Positions 19,980-29,207 are shown, numbered from the stretch's first letter. The stretch: 38,301 nucleotides of DNA from an uncultured Synergistales bacterium (GCA_905233565.1 CAJOCL010000015.1:1-38301), one strand, 5' to 3'. Numbers and translations: made by a program. Notes: generated from the letters alone by a model not told the origin.

Positions 19980-20834
19980 ATGCCGAGAACTGTATGGTAT
20001 CCCGGCCATATGAACAAAGGAAGCCGGAAAATTTACGAACTTGCGGGGAAACTTGATGTTATTGTCGAGGTCAGGGATTCCCGCGCCCCTTCGTCAACAT
20101 CCTCGCCGCTGATAAAGGCACTCGCTAAAATTAAGCCCGTCATGCGCGTACTTTCACGCATGGATCTTGCCGATCCTGAAAAGCTGCGTATGTGGCTTGA
20201 CAGGCTGAAAAATACTTACTCCGCTGATTTGCGAAAACGTGAGGGGCTTTCAGTTATACGCCGTGAAATCCTGAAATATTCGCCCGGACACAGGGAAGTA
20301 AGGCTTGCGGTTGTCGGCATTCCCAACGTAGGAAAATCATTACTGCTTAATTTGCTTATAGGCAGGTCAGGCGCAAAAGTCGGGAATATTGCGGGCGTTA
20401 CAAAGTCCGTGAACTGGTACAGAAATTCAGGAATGTTAATCGTTGACAGTCCGGGAATACTTGATCCGCACGCTGAGGCGGGGGCGCATATGATATTGTC
20501 ATGGCTCGGCTGTGCTAGGGCTGAAGTTGTCGGGGGCTATGAAAACGCGGCATTAAAGCTCTTGAAATTCCTGAAATACAAAGACATGGCCGTATTAATT
20601 CCCGTTAATATTGAACCTGATGAAACGGAAGCAGTTACGCTTGAAAATATCGGGCGGAAATACGGCTGTTTAATTTCCGGCGGACGCGTAAATATGGAAC
20701 TTGCCGGGCAAAAATTCATTGAGGCTTTCAGTTCGGGAAGATTAGGGCGTTTCTGCCTTGAAGAACCTGACGGGGAAAGGGCAATAGATTTCAGGGATTA
20801 TGAGAGAGATACAGAGGCAGTTAACATTGTGTGA
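19980..20834 (+). CDS. rbgA: Ribosome biogenesis GTPase RbgA (YlqF)
   Basis: A circularly permuted GTPase (284 residues) needed for late assembly of the 50S subunit. The permuted order is visible: VRDSRAPSSTSSP, then G4 (residues 59-62), then G1 GIPNVGKS (113-120), the switch region GNIAGVTK, and G3 DSPG (156-159). The N-terminus WYPGHMNKG is diagnostic of YlqF. The G4 motif reads SRMD where N/TKxD is usual, so guanine recognition may be altered. It starts 10 nt after lepB and overlaps rnhB by 35 nt. Confidence 0.94.
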   Translation: MPRTVWYPGHMNKGSRKIYELAGKLDVIVEVRDSRAPSSTSSPLIKALAKIKPVMRVLSRMDLADPEKLRMWLDRLKNTYSADLRKREGLSVIRREILKYSPGHREVRLAVVGIPNVGKSLLLNLLIGRSGAKVGNIAGVTKSVNWYRNSGMLIVDSPGILDPHAEAGAHMILSWLGCARAEVVGGYENAALKLLKFLKYKDMAVLIPVNIEPDETEAVTLENIGRKYGCLISGGRVNMELAGQKFIEAFSSGRLGRFCLEEPDGERAIDFRDYERDTEAVNIV

Positions 20835-21513
20835 TGACTTGATACTGCCTTCAAGGGCTGAACGTGAAGAAGCTCTTTATTTTCTTGACGAACTGAGGGA
20901 GACAGGATTTTCACCCATAGGAACTGACGAGGCCGGGCGCGGAGCATTGGCAGGACCCGTCATAGCTGCAGCGGTGTATCTGACTGTTGAACAGGAGAAT
21001 AAACTGCTTTCAATGGGACTTAAAGACTCAAAGCGCGTAACATATCTCGGACGCGAAAAAATATTCAAGGCCATGAATGACATGGGAGTTTTATGGTGTG
21101 CTGATTCAGGCGGAATAGAAAGAATTGACCGCGACAATATACTGAACGCGTCATTATGGGCGATGGGGCAGTCCGTAACGCGGCTTGACGAAATAATGGA
21201 AGAAATGGAAATATCCCCGTCCTGCGTAATTGTTGACGGAATAGAACGCATACCCGATATAAATATTCCTCAATGGGTATTAGTCGGTGCAGATAATTTA
21301 ATCCCTTCAGTGTCAGCAGCTTCAATAATAGCAAAAGTAATAAGAGACAGGATAATGATAAATGCTGACGGCAAATATCCCGATTATAATTTTGAAAAGA
21401 ATAAAGGATACCCTACGGCGTATCACATAGATATATTAAAAAAACTGGGAATGACGGATATACACCGCCGTACATTCTGCCGAAAAATATTGCATGGAAA
21501 GGAGCAGGAATAA
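20800..21513 (+). CDS. rnhB: Ribonuclease HII
   Basis: This enzyme (237 residues) cleaves the RNA strand of RNA-DNA hybrids and starts removal of misincorporated ribonucleotides. The catalytic DE pair is at 43-44 (GTDEAGRGALAGP). Other landmarks are DSKRVT, the VDG box and SAASIIAKVIRDR with NKGYPTAYH. The longest start, ATG 20800, lies 35 nt inside rbgA; TTG 20827 is a shorter alternative that still lies before the domain. The rbgA-rnhB order is conserved in Bacillus. Confidence 0.95.
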   Translation: MREIQRQLTLCDDLILPSRAEREEALYFLDELRETGFSPIGTDEAGRGALAGPVIAAAVYLTVEQENKLLSMGLKDSKRVTYLGREKIFKAMNDMGVLWCADSGGIERIDRDNILNASLWAMGQSVTRLDEIMEEMEISPSCVIVDGIERIPDINIPQWVLVGADNLIPSVSAASIIAKVIRDRIMINADGKYPDYNFEKNKGYPTAYHIDILKKLGMTDIHRRTFCRKILHGKEQE

Positions 21514-21518
21514 AATAA

Positions 21519-22628
21519 ATGTCTCCGATAAACGTACAAGTAGACGCAGGATATAATCAGGCACAGCAGAACATAAGCACTAATGCCCGTCAGGGGCAGA
21601 TTTCAACACAGCCTCAGATACAGCAGCCCTCGCAGATAGCCGCAAGATTAGCCGGAGTACGTACCGGAATGGTCGTTGAAGGCAGCGTTTTATCACAGAA
21701 CAGTGACGGGACGTATCTTGTCCGTGTTGACGTGAACGGAATAACTCAGGAACTCAGGGCAAAAGCTACAGTATCGCTGATACCGGGCGAACACTTCAGG
21801 GCTGTTTGGGACGCTTCGGGACAGGACGGAGTGCCGGTTTTGAGGTTGTCGCAGGGTGAATTGTCGTTCCTTTCGCAGATACCTGCAAGGGACAGGGAAC
21901 TGGCTACGGCTCTTCTTGCACGCGGACTTCCCTTGAGCGATGAGGTTCTGGCGGCGATAAAAGATGCGTGGCGTAAAGCAGGGAGCGAGGACGGCAAATT
22001 ATCATCATTTATTGAGCTTTGGGCGCGTAATGTCCCGATGACGGCTGAAAATGCTTCTCTTCTTTCACAATATGCGGCCATGAACGGCGCAGAGGCTACG
22101 GAAATGTGGAACAAGATACGCAAAGAACTTCGGGAACGCACGAAATCAGGAAGTGATCCCGTTAAAGCATTGAAATCAATGAAAGAAGGAAGCGACGATA
22201 TAGCAAAGTTCCTTCAGGCACAGTCAATATTAATGAAATCGCCGCGAAATGAAGTAAACCCGGCACTTCTTGCGGCTCCGTTCTGGCCCCTAATGGACAA
22301 TTCACCGCAGAACATGACGGCAAAAATTTATGTCGGACGTTCAGCAGAAGATGAAGGGCAAAGATATTGGCAGGTAGGATTCGGAATAACCGGTTCAACG
22401 CTCGGCGAGGTCGGAGGATTAGTTGAAAGCGACGGGAAAAGCTGCAATCTTACTCTTAACGCCGAAAAGCAGGAAACATGCAGATTAATCGAGAGACGAA
22501 GAAGGGACTTGCGCAGGGAACTTCAGGGACTCGAAATACCCGTAACATTTATCGGGATAGCTATGAAAGCTCCGGAGGCTGAAAGAGATATGCTCTTGGC
22601 CGGACGCGGGCTTGATATAACGGTGTAG
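21519..22628 (+). CDS. FliK-like (YlqG-like) hook-length-control-domain protein
   Basis: A 369-residue protein with a Gln-rich N-terminus, a small beta domain (about 45-110; GMVVEGSVLSQNSDGTYLVRV), a helical middle and a C-terminal segment like the FliK Flg_hook domain (STLGEVGGLVESDGKSCNL, NAEKQETCRLIERRRRDLR). In flagellar systems FliK measures hook length and contacts FlhB. No other flagellar structural gene is in the window. Position and partner match Bacillus rbgA-rnhB-ylqG-ylqH, so it is probably the YlqG counterpart, whose role is unknown. Confidence 0.78.
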   Translation: MSPINVQVDAGYNQAQQNISTNARQGQISTQPQIQQPSQIAARLAGVRTGMVVEGSVLSQNSDGTYLVRVDVNGITQELRAKATVSLIPGEHFRAVWDASGQDGVPVLRLSQGELSFLSQIPARDRELATALLARGLPLSDEVLAAIKDAWRKAGSEDGKLSSFIELWARNVPMTAENASLLSQYAAMNGAEATEMWNKIRKELRERTKSGSDPVKALKSMKEGSDDIAKFLQAQSILMKSPRNEVNPALLAAPFWPLMDNSPQNMTAKIYVGRSAEDEGQRYWQVGFGITGSTLGEVGGLVESDGKSCNLTLNAEKQETCRLIERRRRDLRRELQGLEIPVTFIGIAMKAPEAERDMLLAGRGLDITV

Positions 22629-22632
22629 AATC

Positions 22633-22920
22633 ATGCCAGAAAATAACAAACCTGATAAGGCTGTAGCAGTAAAGTACGATAACAAGTCAATGAGCGCCCC
22701 TCAAGTTGTCGCTAAGGGCGAGGGATTTATAGCGCGCAAAATAGTTGAGAGGGCGATAGAAGCTGATGTCCCGATTGTTGAAGATGCCGCGCTCGTTTCA
22801 GCCTTAATATCCCTTGAACTCGGCGAGGAAATTCCTTCAGAACTTTATGAAGTTGTAGCCCGTGTTCTTGCGTGGGTCTATAAACTTGACAAAGAGTCAG
22901 CACCTCCGAAAATGAAATAA
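22633..22920 (+). CDS. FlhB C-terminal-domain-like protein (YlqH-like)
   Basis: This 95-residue protein corresponds to the cytoplasmic tail of FlhB/YscU export-switch proteins: AVAVKYDNKSMSAPQVVAKG, ARKIVERAIEADVPIVED, and ALVSALISLELGEEIPSELYEVVARVLAWVY. It lacks the N-terminal membrane part and the NPTH self-cleavage site, which in full FlhB lies just before this segment. It follows the FliK-like gene by 4 nt. The pair mirrors the FliK-FlhB interaction outside a flagellar operon. Confidence 0.88.
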   Translation: MPENNKPDKAVAVKYDNKSMSAPQVVAKGEGFIARKIVERAIEADVPIVEDAALVSALISLELGEEIPSELYEVVARVLAWVYKLDKESAPPKMK

Positions 22921-22939
22921 TAAATAATAATAAATAATA

Positions 22940-23329
22940 ATGAGGACGCAGGTAACCGGGAATTTCGGAGAGGACAGGGCAGCAGAATATCTTTTGTCAA
23001 TAGGCTGGAAAATTCTCGAACGCAACGCAAGGAATAAATACGGCGAACTTGATATTATCGCTTCTGATAAAAGCGAAAAGCCCGAAGAACTCGTTATCGT
23101 TGAAGTCAGATGCCGGACAATCGGGAAAATTCAGGGGGCTTTGGATTCAATAGGCCCGAGAAAAATGCGGACACTTATACGATCTTCAATGAAGTACATA
23201 GATGATTTAGGCTGGCCGGGATTTTGGAGGATTGACGTTATCGGAATAACGCTTAAAAATGCAGATGACTTTCAAGACTGGGAACTTGAACACATAAGGA
23301 ATATAACGGACGGCAGAATATTTTATTGA
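22940..23329 (+). CDS. YraN-family (UPF0102) putative endonuclease-fold protein
   Basis: A 129-residue protein with the restriction-endonuclease-like fold of the YraN family: GNFGEDRAAEYLLSIGW, then NKYGELDIIA (E36, D38) and VIVEVRCR (E55, R57), forming an E-D...E-x-K/R type site, then QGALDSIGPRKMRTL. The role is unknown, though the family often sits beside rnhB, as here. The ATG follows a TAATAA-type run (22918-22941) with no ribosome binding site, so translation may depend on coupling to the previous gene. Confidence 0.9.
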   Translation: MRTQVTGNFGEDRAAEYLLSIGWKILERNARNKYGELDIIASDKSEKPEELVIVEVRCRTIGKIQGALDSIGPRKMRTLIRSSMKYIDDLGWPGFWRIDVIGITLKNADDFQDWELEHIRNITDGRIFY

Positions 23330-23370
23330 TGATGTTAGATGTTATCTGAAAATTTAGGGGAAGTGTAAGA

Positions 23371-23769
23371 ATGCTTATAGTCATAATTCAATGTGAAGAT
23401 GTAGTTAAACGCTGCTCCGGCTTCCTGTGCATGAACGACTTTTACGGGCGCGCCGGAAAATTCGCCGGTTACCCGGAAGACACACGCTATATGTCAATGA
23501 CCTGCGGAGGATGCTGCGGAAATATCTCAGTCAAACTTGAAAATTTAGGAATGAGGCTGAAAAAGGCCGGAATAAGCAAAGATGATGTAACTTTTCACTT
23601 TGCTTCCTGTATATGTTCCGAAAATGCCCACAGGCTGCCCTGCCCGTTCATGAACAGAATGAAATCTTTGATACAGCATAAGGGTTTCAATAATATTATT
23701 CTAGGCACTCACATATCAAAAAAAGCTCAGGCTAAACGTGATGCAGGCATTTATAAAAAATGGGAATAA
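23371..23769 (+). CDS. CGGC-domain protein
   Basis: A 132-residue cytoplasmic protein of the CGGC family (PF08821), which is predicted to bind metal or act in redox chemistry; no reaction is established. The name-giving motif is at 45-48 (TCGGCCGN), with further cysteines at 8, 15, 20 and in the CICSENAHRLPC region, enough for a metal centre. A GGGAAG precedes the ATG. It is alone between yraN and the antiporter gene, with about 40 and 70 nt gaps. Confidence 0.85.
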   Translation: MLIVIIQCEDVVKRCSGFLCMNDFYGRAGKFAGYPEDTRYMSMTCGGCCGNISVKLENLGMRLKKAGISKDDVTFHFASCICSENAHRLPCPFMNRMKSLIQHKGFNNIILGTHISKKAQAKRDAGIYKKWE

Positions 23770-23842
23770 TTAATCTTGCAATTTAACTGAAATGCTGTAA
23801 ACTTTGCGCGATTTTGATTAATACATACTGGAGGAATGATAG

Positions 23843-25432
23843 TTGTATAAGCGTCCCGGCCTTTTGCTGTCGGTTTCCGTATTACTTGCAAGTGCGTTAA
23901 TAGTTACGTTCGGCGTTGTCGATGTCGAACTCGAATCAGGTTCCCATTTCGGATTAGGTCTTCCGGCCCAAGTACCCCTGCTATTCGCGGCAATATTCGC
24001 TGCTCTCGTAGGAGCGTTATATCTTAAACGTTCATGGCAGGAACTTGAAAAGGGCATGGCCGGAGCAATTCAGGTTTCAATTCAGGCAATAGTAATTTTA
24101 GTTCTTGTAGGCTGTCTTGTAGGCTCATGGATTCAGAGCGGAGTTGTAGCGACGATGATATATTACGGCCTCGAAGTGATGACACCGAGATATTTTTATC
24201 TCGCATCGCTGATAATAAGCGTTGTTGTCGCCATTGCTACGGGCTGCTGCTGGACTACAAGTTCAACCGTAGGCGTTGCGCTGATAGGCATAAGCGCAGG
24301 TCTTGGGCTTCCCCTGCCGATAACTGCGGGTTTTGTAATTTCAGGGGCATATTTCGGCGATAAGATTTCGCCTCTTTCTGACACGACGAACCTTGCGCCG
24401 GCCGTAGCAGGAAGTGAATTGTTTGAACATGTAAAAGCCATGATGTGGTCAACAATTCCTACGCTTTTAATAACGGCGGTAATAGCCTTCATGATGGGCG
24501 ATTCCGCTCAGGGCTCAGACGGAGGACGAATCGCGCTGATTCAAAGCATGATGCGCGCAGAGTTCAATATTTCGTTATGGGCGTTCATTCCGCCGATGAT
24601 AATAATACTAATGGCATTCCTGAAAATTCCTGCTATACCGGGCATAGTTTCAGGAATAGCGGCGAGCCTCGTACTGTCATTAATTCGCGGTTCAACGGCT
24701 CACGAAGCTATGGAAGTATTATTCTCCGGCTACGTTCCCCAACACTTGGGAGTTTTCGCTGAGGCTGCAACACCTGAAGCCGTTGTTAATGCTACAGCGT
24801 CATTCTCACAGATATTCACTGCAGGAAGCCCGGCTTTAAGCGTTGCACCGAACGTATTTTCAAGTGTCGGCGGACTTTTGACGCAGCTGTTCACACGCGG
24901 CGGCATGACTTCAATGCTTGAAACCATATGCCTTATCGTCGTTGCATTATCGCTCGGCGGAATCATGGAAGTCTGCGGATTTCTTGATGTCATTCTTGAT
25001 GCTTTGATGAGGCACGTTAAGAGCGTAACGGGTCTTATAGGCTCAGTTCTTGCGTCAGCGTTCATGGCAAATATATTTTTGTCTGAACAGTATCTCTCAA
25101 TCATAGTGCCGGGCAGAATGTTCAAGCGGGCATTTGACGAACGTACATGGCCGAACGGGAAGAAACTCGCGCCCGTAATGTTATCGCGTTCACTCGAAGA
25201 CTCAGGAACTATGACAAGCGTATTAGTCCCGTGGAACACATGCGGTGTTTACGTCAGCTCAGTTCTTGGAGTTGCAACACTCGATTACCTGCCTTACTGT
25301 TTCATGAACTGGCTTAACCCCATTGTCGCGCTTGGTATGACTGCTTTAGGTCTTGGAATAATCTGGAAAAACGAAGAGAACGAAAACTCAGAACAGGTAT
25401 TTATTTCCGAACCTGCTGCGGTTTTAGAATAA
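23843..25432 (+). CDS. nhaC: NhaC-family Na+/H+ antiporter
   Basis: A 529-residue polytopic membrane protein with about 11-12 spans. Family segments include CCWTTSSTVGVALIGI, GAYFGDKISPLSDTTNLAP and DSGTMTSVLVPWNTCGVY, which mark the NhaC family. It exchanges protons for sodium or for a dicarboxylate-type couple across the inner membrane; the exact ion pair cannot be read from sequence. The start is TTG 23843 behind GGAGG. It ends at a two-way terminator that it shares with the leftward PTS operon. Confidence 0.92.
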   Translation: MYKRPGLLLSVSVLLASALIVTFGVVDVELESGSHFGLGLPAQVPLLFAAIFAALVGALYLKRSWQELEKGMAGAIQVSIQAIVILVLVGCLVGSWIQSGVVATMIYYGLEVMTPRYFYLASLIISVVVAIATGCCWTTSSTVGVALIGISAGLGLPLPITAGFVISGAYFGDKISPLSDTTNLAPAVAGSELFEHVKAMMWSTIPTLLITAVIAFMMGDSAQGSDGGRIALIQSMMRAEFNISLWAFIPPMIIILMAFLKIPAIPGIVSGIAASLVLSLIRGSTAHEAMEVLFSGYVPQHLGVFAEAATPEAVVNATASFSQIFTAGSPALSVAPNVFSSVGGLLTQLFTRGGMTSMLETICLIVVALSLGGIMEVCGFLDVILDALMRHVKSVTGLIGSVLASAFMANIFLSEQYLSIIVPGRMFKRAFDERTWPNGKKLAPVMLSRSLEDSGTMTSVLVPWNTCGVYVSSVLGVATLDYLPYCFMNWLNPIVALGMTALGLGIIWKNEENENSEQVFISEPAAVLE

Positions 25433-25433
25433 G

Positions 25434-25480
25434 CAAAAAAAAATCCCCCTGCCTGAAAAGACAAGGGGATAATTTTTTTA
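25434..25480. terminator. Bidirectional terminator between nhaC and the PTS gene
   Basis: ATCCCC (25443-25448) pairs with GGGGAT (25465-25470). There is an A-tract on the left and AATTTTTTTATTA on the right, so it can end both the rightward antiporter transcript and the leftward PTS transcript. Confidence 0.8.
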
Positions 25481-27340
25481 TTACACGTTTTCGCCGAATT
25501 TTACATCTTCGTAATCATCACTGTTTGTTAGCAGGAGGACTACAGTATCGGGGTGATTAGCTGCCTTGATTTTTTCGCGGTCGAATTTCATTATCTTCTG
25601 GCCTTTTGTTACCTTGTCGCCTTCTTTGACGAAATCCTCGAAGCCGTCGCCCTTCATTTCAACGGTATCAACTCCGACGTGTATCAATACTTCCATGTCG
25701 TTTGCGCCCGTGATTCCTATTGCGTGCTTGCTCTCGGCAACTGAACTGATTTCGCCGTCTACAGGTGCATAGACAAACTCATCTTCAGGGATAATTCCTA
25801 CACCTTTTCCGAGTGTTCCTGCGGCAAATGTCGGATCAGGAATTTCAGTGTAAGGGATAATCTTTCCGGCCGTGCACTGTGCAATTTCTCCGCCTGATGA
25901 TGCTATTACAGTTCCGAACTCCATTACTTTTTCGGGAATTGCTTCGGGTGCGGGGGCTGCTTCAGCTTCCGGCGCTTCCTCGTGCCACATCATCCATGAA
26001 AGGACGAACGCAAGACCGCCTGAAATTGCAAGCAGTATTGTGTACTGTATCGGCTGACGGATCGTCAAATATCCCGGAATGCCCGTAACTCCGTATGATG
26101 CCGCGCCGATTCCTGAAAATGCGCCGTAGAATGCCCCGACAGTTCCGCCGATCATACCGGCAATAATCGGCTTGAAGAATCTCAGGTTAATACCGAAAAT
26201 TGCAGGCTCAGTTATGCCGAGTGCAGCGGAAAGTGATGAAGGTATTGCGACTACTTTTGTCCTGTTCTGACGTGCCTTGAGACCGACTGCGAGACATGCG
26301 CCGAACTGTGCGAAGTTTGCTGCTGACGCTATCGGCATCCACGTATTCAGGCCGCCTTCAACCGCCAGCATTCCGGCTTCTATGACGTTGTACATATGGT
26401 GAAGTCCCATGACGACCGTCCAAGGATAAATAGCCCCCATAACTGCCGAGCCTAACGGGTTTTTGACAAGTATCTGAGCTCCCGCAAGCACCCATGTTTC
26501 AAGCTGTGAGAATACCGGCCCTATAATCGTGAACGTCAGGAATGTTGTTAAAAGAACCGTCGTGAAAGGTACAACAAACAGGTCAATCATTTCAGGCGTA
26601 TGCTTATGAAGCCATTTTTCGATTGCACACATCAGCCAGACGGCAATAATGACGGGGATAACATGACCCTGATAACCGATTTTGTTTACGACTATGTTAA
26701 AGTTCAGGAACATGAAGTGCCACTGTCCCGGCGTTGCAGTGCCTACAGCCCAAGCGTTAAGCAGGTTGCTGTGAATCATGGCGAGGCCGATGACTGCTCC
26801 CAAGAATGTGTTACCGCCGAAAACTCTTGCTGCTGAAATTGCCACGATGACAGGCAGGTAAGCAAACGCTGTATTTGCTACCATGTCGAGGAAGTCATAC
26901 CATGAAGTTGACGCAAATTGAGGATAAACCTTGCCCATTGCCTCGACAAATCCCATCATGAGACCTGAAGCGACGATTGCCGGGAGAATAGGGACGAAAA
27001 CATCTCCGACAGCCTTTAACATTCTCTTCCAGATAGGCTGTCCTGCGGCTGCTGCTGCTTTGACATCATCTTTTGTTGCCTCAGTCATTCCCGTAACGCT
27101 GAGGAACTCGGCATAAACTTTGTTGACCGTGCCGGTGCCGATGATGAGCTGTAACTGGCCGTTGTTCTCGAACATGCCTTTAACGCCGTCAACATTTTCG
27201 AGAGCTTTCTTGTCGACTTTGCCGTTGTCTTTGATGACCAGACGCAGACGGGTTGCACAATGGGCGGCCTGGACGATATTTTCACGTCCGCCGATGTGTG
27301 AAACGATTTCTTCAGCACACTTTTTGTAATCAAGTGCCAT
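25481..27340 (-). CDS. PTS sugar transporter, fused EIIBCA (glucoside/sucrose/trehalose type)
   Basis: A 619-residue fused transporter that imports and phosphorylates a sugar. The EIIB domain carries the phospho-Cys C28 in AAHCATRLRLV. EIIC (about 100-460) has about ten spans, including HHMYNVIEAGM and SLSAALGITEPAIFG. EIIA (about 475-619) is crr-like with its two histidines 15 residues apart, H539 (SKHAIGI) and H554 (VLIHVGVDTVEMKGDGF). The domain order and EIIB sequence fit the beta-glucoside/sucrose/trehalose branch; the sugar cannot be fixed. The frame runs back to TTG 27358, but that codon overlaps the GGAGG, so ATG 27340 is the start. It is last in the leftward unit, after the HAD phosphatase. 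Confidence 0.93.
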   Translation of the reverse strand: MALDYKKCAEEIVSHIGGRENIVQAAHCATRLRLVIKDNGKVDKKALENVDGVKGMFENNGQLQLIIGTGTVNKVYAEFLSVTGMTEATKDDVKAAAAAGQPIWKRMLKAVGDVFVPILPAIVASGLMMGFVEAMGKVYPQFASTSWYDFLDMVANTAFAYLPVIVAISAARVFGGNTFLGAVIGLAMIHSNLLNAWAVGTATPGQWHFMFLNFNIVVNKIGYQGHVIPVIIAVWLMCAIEKWLHKHTPEMIDLFVVPFTTVLLTTFLTFTIIGPVFSQLETWVLAGAQILVKNPLGSAVMGAIYPWTVVMGLHHMYNVIEAGMLAVEGGLNTWMPIASAANFAQFGACLAVGLKARQNRTKVVAIPSSLSAALGITEPAIFGINLRFFKPIIAGMIGGTVGAFYGAFSGIGAASYGVTGIPGYLTIRQPIQYTILLAISGGLAFVLSWMMWHEEAPEAEAAPAPEAIPEKVMEFGTVIASSGGEIAQCTAGKIIPYTEIPDPTFAAGTLGKGVGIIPEDEFVYAPVDGEISSVAESKHAIGITGANDMEVLIHVGVDTVEMKGDGFEDFVKEGDKVTKGQKIMKFDREKIKAANHPDTVVLLLTNSDDYEDVKFGENV

Positions 27341-27386
27341 AATAAATATTACCTCCAAAAAATAAAATTAAAATTAAAACTGAAAT

Positions 27387-28226
27387 TTAGATGAGCTTTA
27401 ACTCAGCAAACGCTTTGGCTAAACCGTCCTCGCTGACAGACGGGCATACCATGTCAGAGAGGGATTTAAGTTTTTCCGAACCGTTTGCCATACAGACGCT
27501 TAAACCTACCGTCTGAATCATCTCCAAATCGTTCATGCTGTCCCCGAAGCCTATAGTGTCGCTTAAAGGGACGTTGAATTTTTTGCAGATTATCTCAACT
27601 CCGAGACCTTTGTTGAAATCTTTGTTGATTATTTCGCCGTTTATGCAGCTTGACGATGAGCCGCCGACTTTTACTTCCTGCATGACGAAGTTATATTTAT
27701 CGCCTAATGCTGCTTTTGCCTCGTCTAACTGTTTCATGTCCATGCACATAATGACGACTTTGTAAACAGGAGAGCCGTCATATTCGCTCATGGGTTTAAT
27801 GCCTAAATTTCCTGCCAGTGCTTTCCGCCAGCGTTCAATTTCGCTGTTTCCTTCGCCCTGAGAACTGAGAAAGTCTCCGAGATTTTCATCGCCCCAAGAG
27901 CCTTTTTCCGCCTCAATCGTGCAGAATACGCCCTGATTATGCAGGGTTTTCAAGGCAATGTCGCGCTCCTCGTTTGTCATCGGATGATCGTAGAGAATGT
28001 CGCCGTAATTTTCGCCGACAGCTACGTATCCGCCGGCACAGCCTATAAAGCCGTCAAACTGGTAACGCAGCAGGGGGCGCAGCATGTCAGGGTTGCGGCC
28101 TGTGCAAAGAAATACTTTGTGTCCGTTTGAACGTGCTTTTGAAATTGCATCGATTGCACTCTGAGGGGGAGTGTTTTCGCCGGGTTTTGTTAATGTTCCG
28201 TCAATGTCCAGAAATATTAACTTCAA
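27387..28226 (-). CDS. Cof-type HAD phosphatase
   Basis: A 279-residue HAD-superfamily hydrolase with a type IIB cap. The nucleophile motif is FLDIDGTLT (D7, D9), motif II is FLCTGRN, and the metal-binding motif GFGDSMNDLEMI lies near the end. Cof-type enzymes dephosphorylate sugar phosphates, PLP or FMN. Lying directly upstream of a PTS gene, it may act on the imported sugar phosphate. It starts at TTG 28226 behind AAGGAGG and lies 15 nt after the Rpn-type gene. Confidence 0.92.
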   Translation of the reverse strand: MKLIFLDIDGTLTKPGENTPPQSAIDAISKARSNGHKVFLCTGRNPDMLRPLLRYQFDGFIGCAGGYVAVGENYGDILYDHPMTNEERDIALKTLHNQGVFCTIEAEKGSWGDENLGDFLSSQGEGNSEIERWRKALAGNLGIKPMSEYDGSPVYKVVIMCMDMKQLDEAKAALGDKYNFVMQEVKVGGSSSSCINGEIINKDFNKGLGVEIICKKFNVPLSDTIGFGDSMNDLEMIQTVGLSVCMANGSEKLKSLSDMVCPSVSEDGLAKAFAELKLI

Positions 28227-28241
28227 TTTGTTGTATCCTCC

Positions 28242-29207
28242 TTATACTGTAATTTGACTGCGTAATTCTGCAATGTCTTCAAGTGTTTGTTCTGTGACAC
28301 TTGCTATCTGCTCATCTGTTAGAATGCCGAGATTTATGAGAGCAGTTGCAGTTTTTTTGTGTCCCTGGGCAACCCCTTTAGCAATCCCTGACTCGTAAAT
28401 TTCCTCAACGTATGTTTTTCTTCTCATCTTCTTTCCTCCCGTTAAATTATTTAATTCCTCCCTGAAACGTATACTGTAATCCTTTTTGAAACTCATTACG
28501 CTTTCTATATACATTATGAATCTTCTGCGGTCTTGAGGTTCCCAGCCCTTATCAATAAGTACCCTGAGAATTTTACGCATGTATTCAAATTTCTGCTTAT
28601 CTGACCTGCGGTATTTAGCGGCAATTTTCGCGGCATAAATGAATAACTTTACGGGGCTTTCACTGGCTAATAATTCCTCATCATCATACTCATATGCTTT
28701 CACAGTATGATAATTGTATTCTATCTTTGTGCCGAACATATCAGCACTATAAATTCCCGGCTCCCCTTCTTTTTTAGGACGCTTGGCCGTCAATATAGCG
28801 ATTGCAGCCGGGTGCCTCTTGTGGCGCATGAATATAAGGCAATGATACCTGAACATTCTCAGTGAAATCATCTCACCGCCCCTGCCCTGAATCTCAATGT
28901 GAAGCAACACCCATTCTTCGCTGCCGTCTTTCAGGTATATCTTGAGCAGATTATCTACATATCTTTTAGACCTTTTCGACTGTTTATTAACCTGATCTTC
29001 ATCTTTTACCATGTCATCAGCAAGAAGTTCATGAAGTTCTTTATCCAGCGACTCGGCTTCGCGTTCCAAATCAGCAGCCTTGTACAGATCAGGTATGAAA
29101 TCTTTTAATATTACGCGCCAGAAATCCCGCGTAAAATCCTTCCAGATAGCATCATAATCGTACTGGTCTTCTTGTTCCTGATTTATAGTGATAATCTCAT
29201 CACTCAT
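28242..29207 (-). CDS. Rpn-family nuclease / PD-(D/E)XK 'putative transposase'
   Basis: A 321-residue member of the Rpn (YhgA-like) family, predicted endonucleases that stimulate recombination rather than true transposases. The active-site pattern is visible: D85 in KRYVDNLLKIY, then E105-x-Q107 in WVLLHIEIQGRGG. A long charged helical region and a C-terminal segment with GIAKGVAQGHKK follow. No inverted repeats or target duplications flank it. It is first in the leftward unit with the HAD and PTS genes, behind a strong promoter, an odd position for this family. Confidence 0.85.
   Translation of the reverse strand: MSDEIITINQEQEDQYDYDAIWKDFTRDFWRVILKDFIPDLYKAADLEREAESLDKELHELLADDMVKDEDQVNKQSKRSKRYVDNLLKIYLKDGSEEWVLLHIEIQGRGGEMISLRMFRYHCLIFMRHKRHPAAIAILTAKRPKKEGEPGIYSADMFGTKIEYNYHTVKAYEYDDEELLASESPVKLFIYAAKIAAKYRRSDKQKFEYMRKILRVLIDKGWEPQDRRRFIMYIESVMSFKKDYSIRFREELNNLTGGKKMRRKTYVEEIYESGIAKGVAQGHKKTATALINLGILTDEQIASVTEQTLEDIAELRSQITV

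Noticed and set aside
28242-29207. Complete insertion sequence around the Rpn-type gene
   Set aside because: No terminal inverted repeats or target-site duplication were seen and the family is not a DDE or HUH transposase; it lies neatly within an operon.
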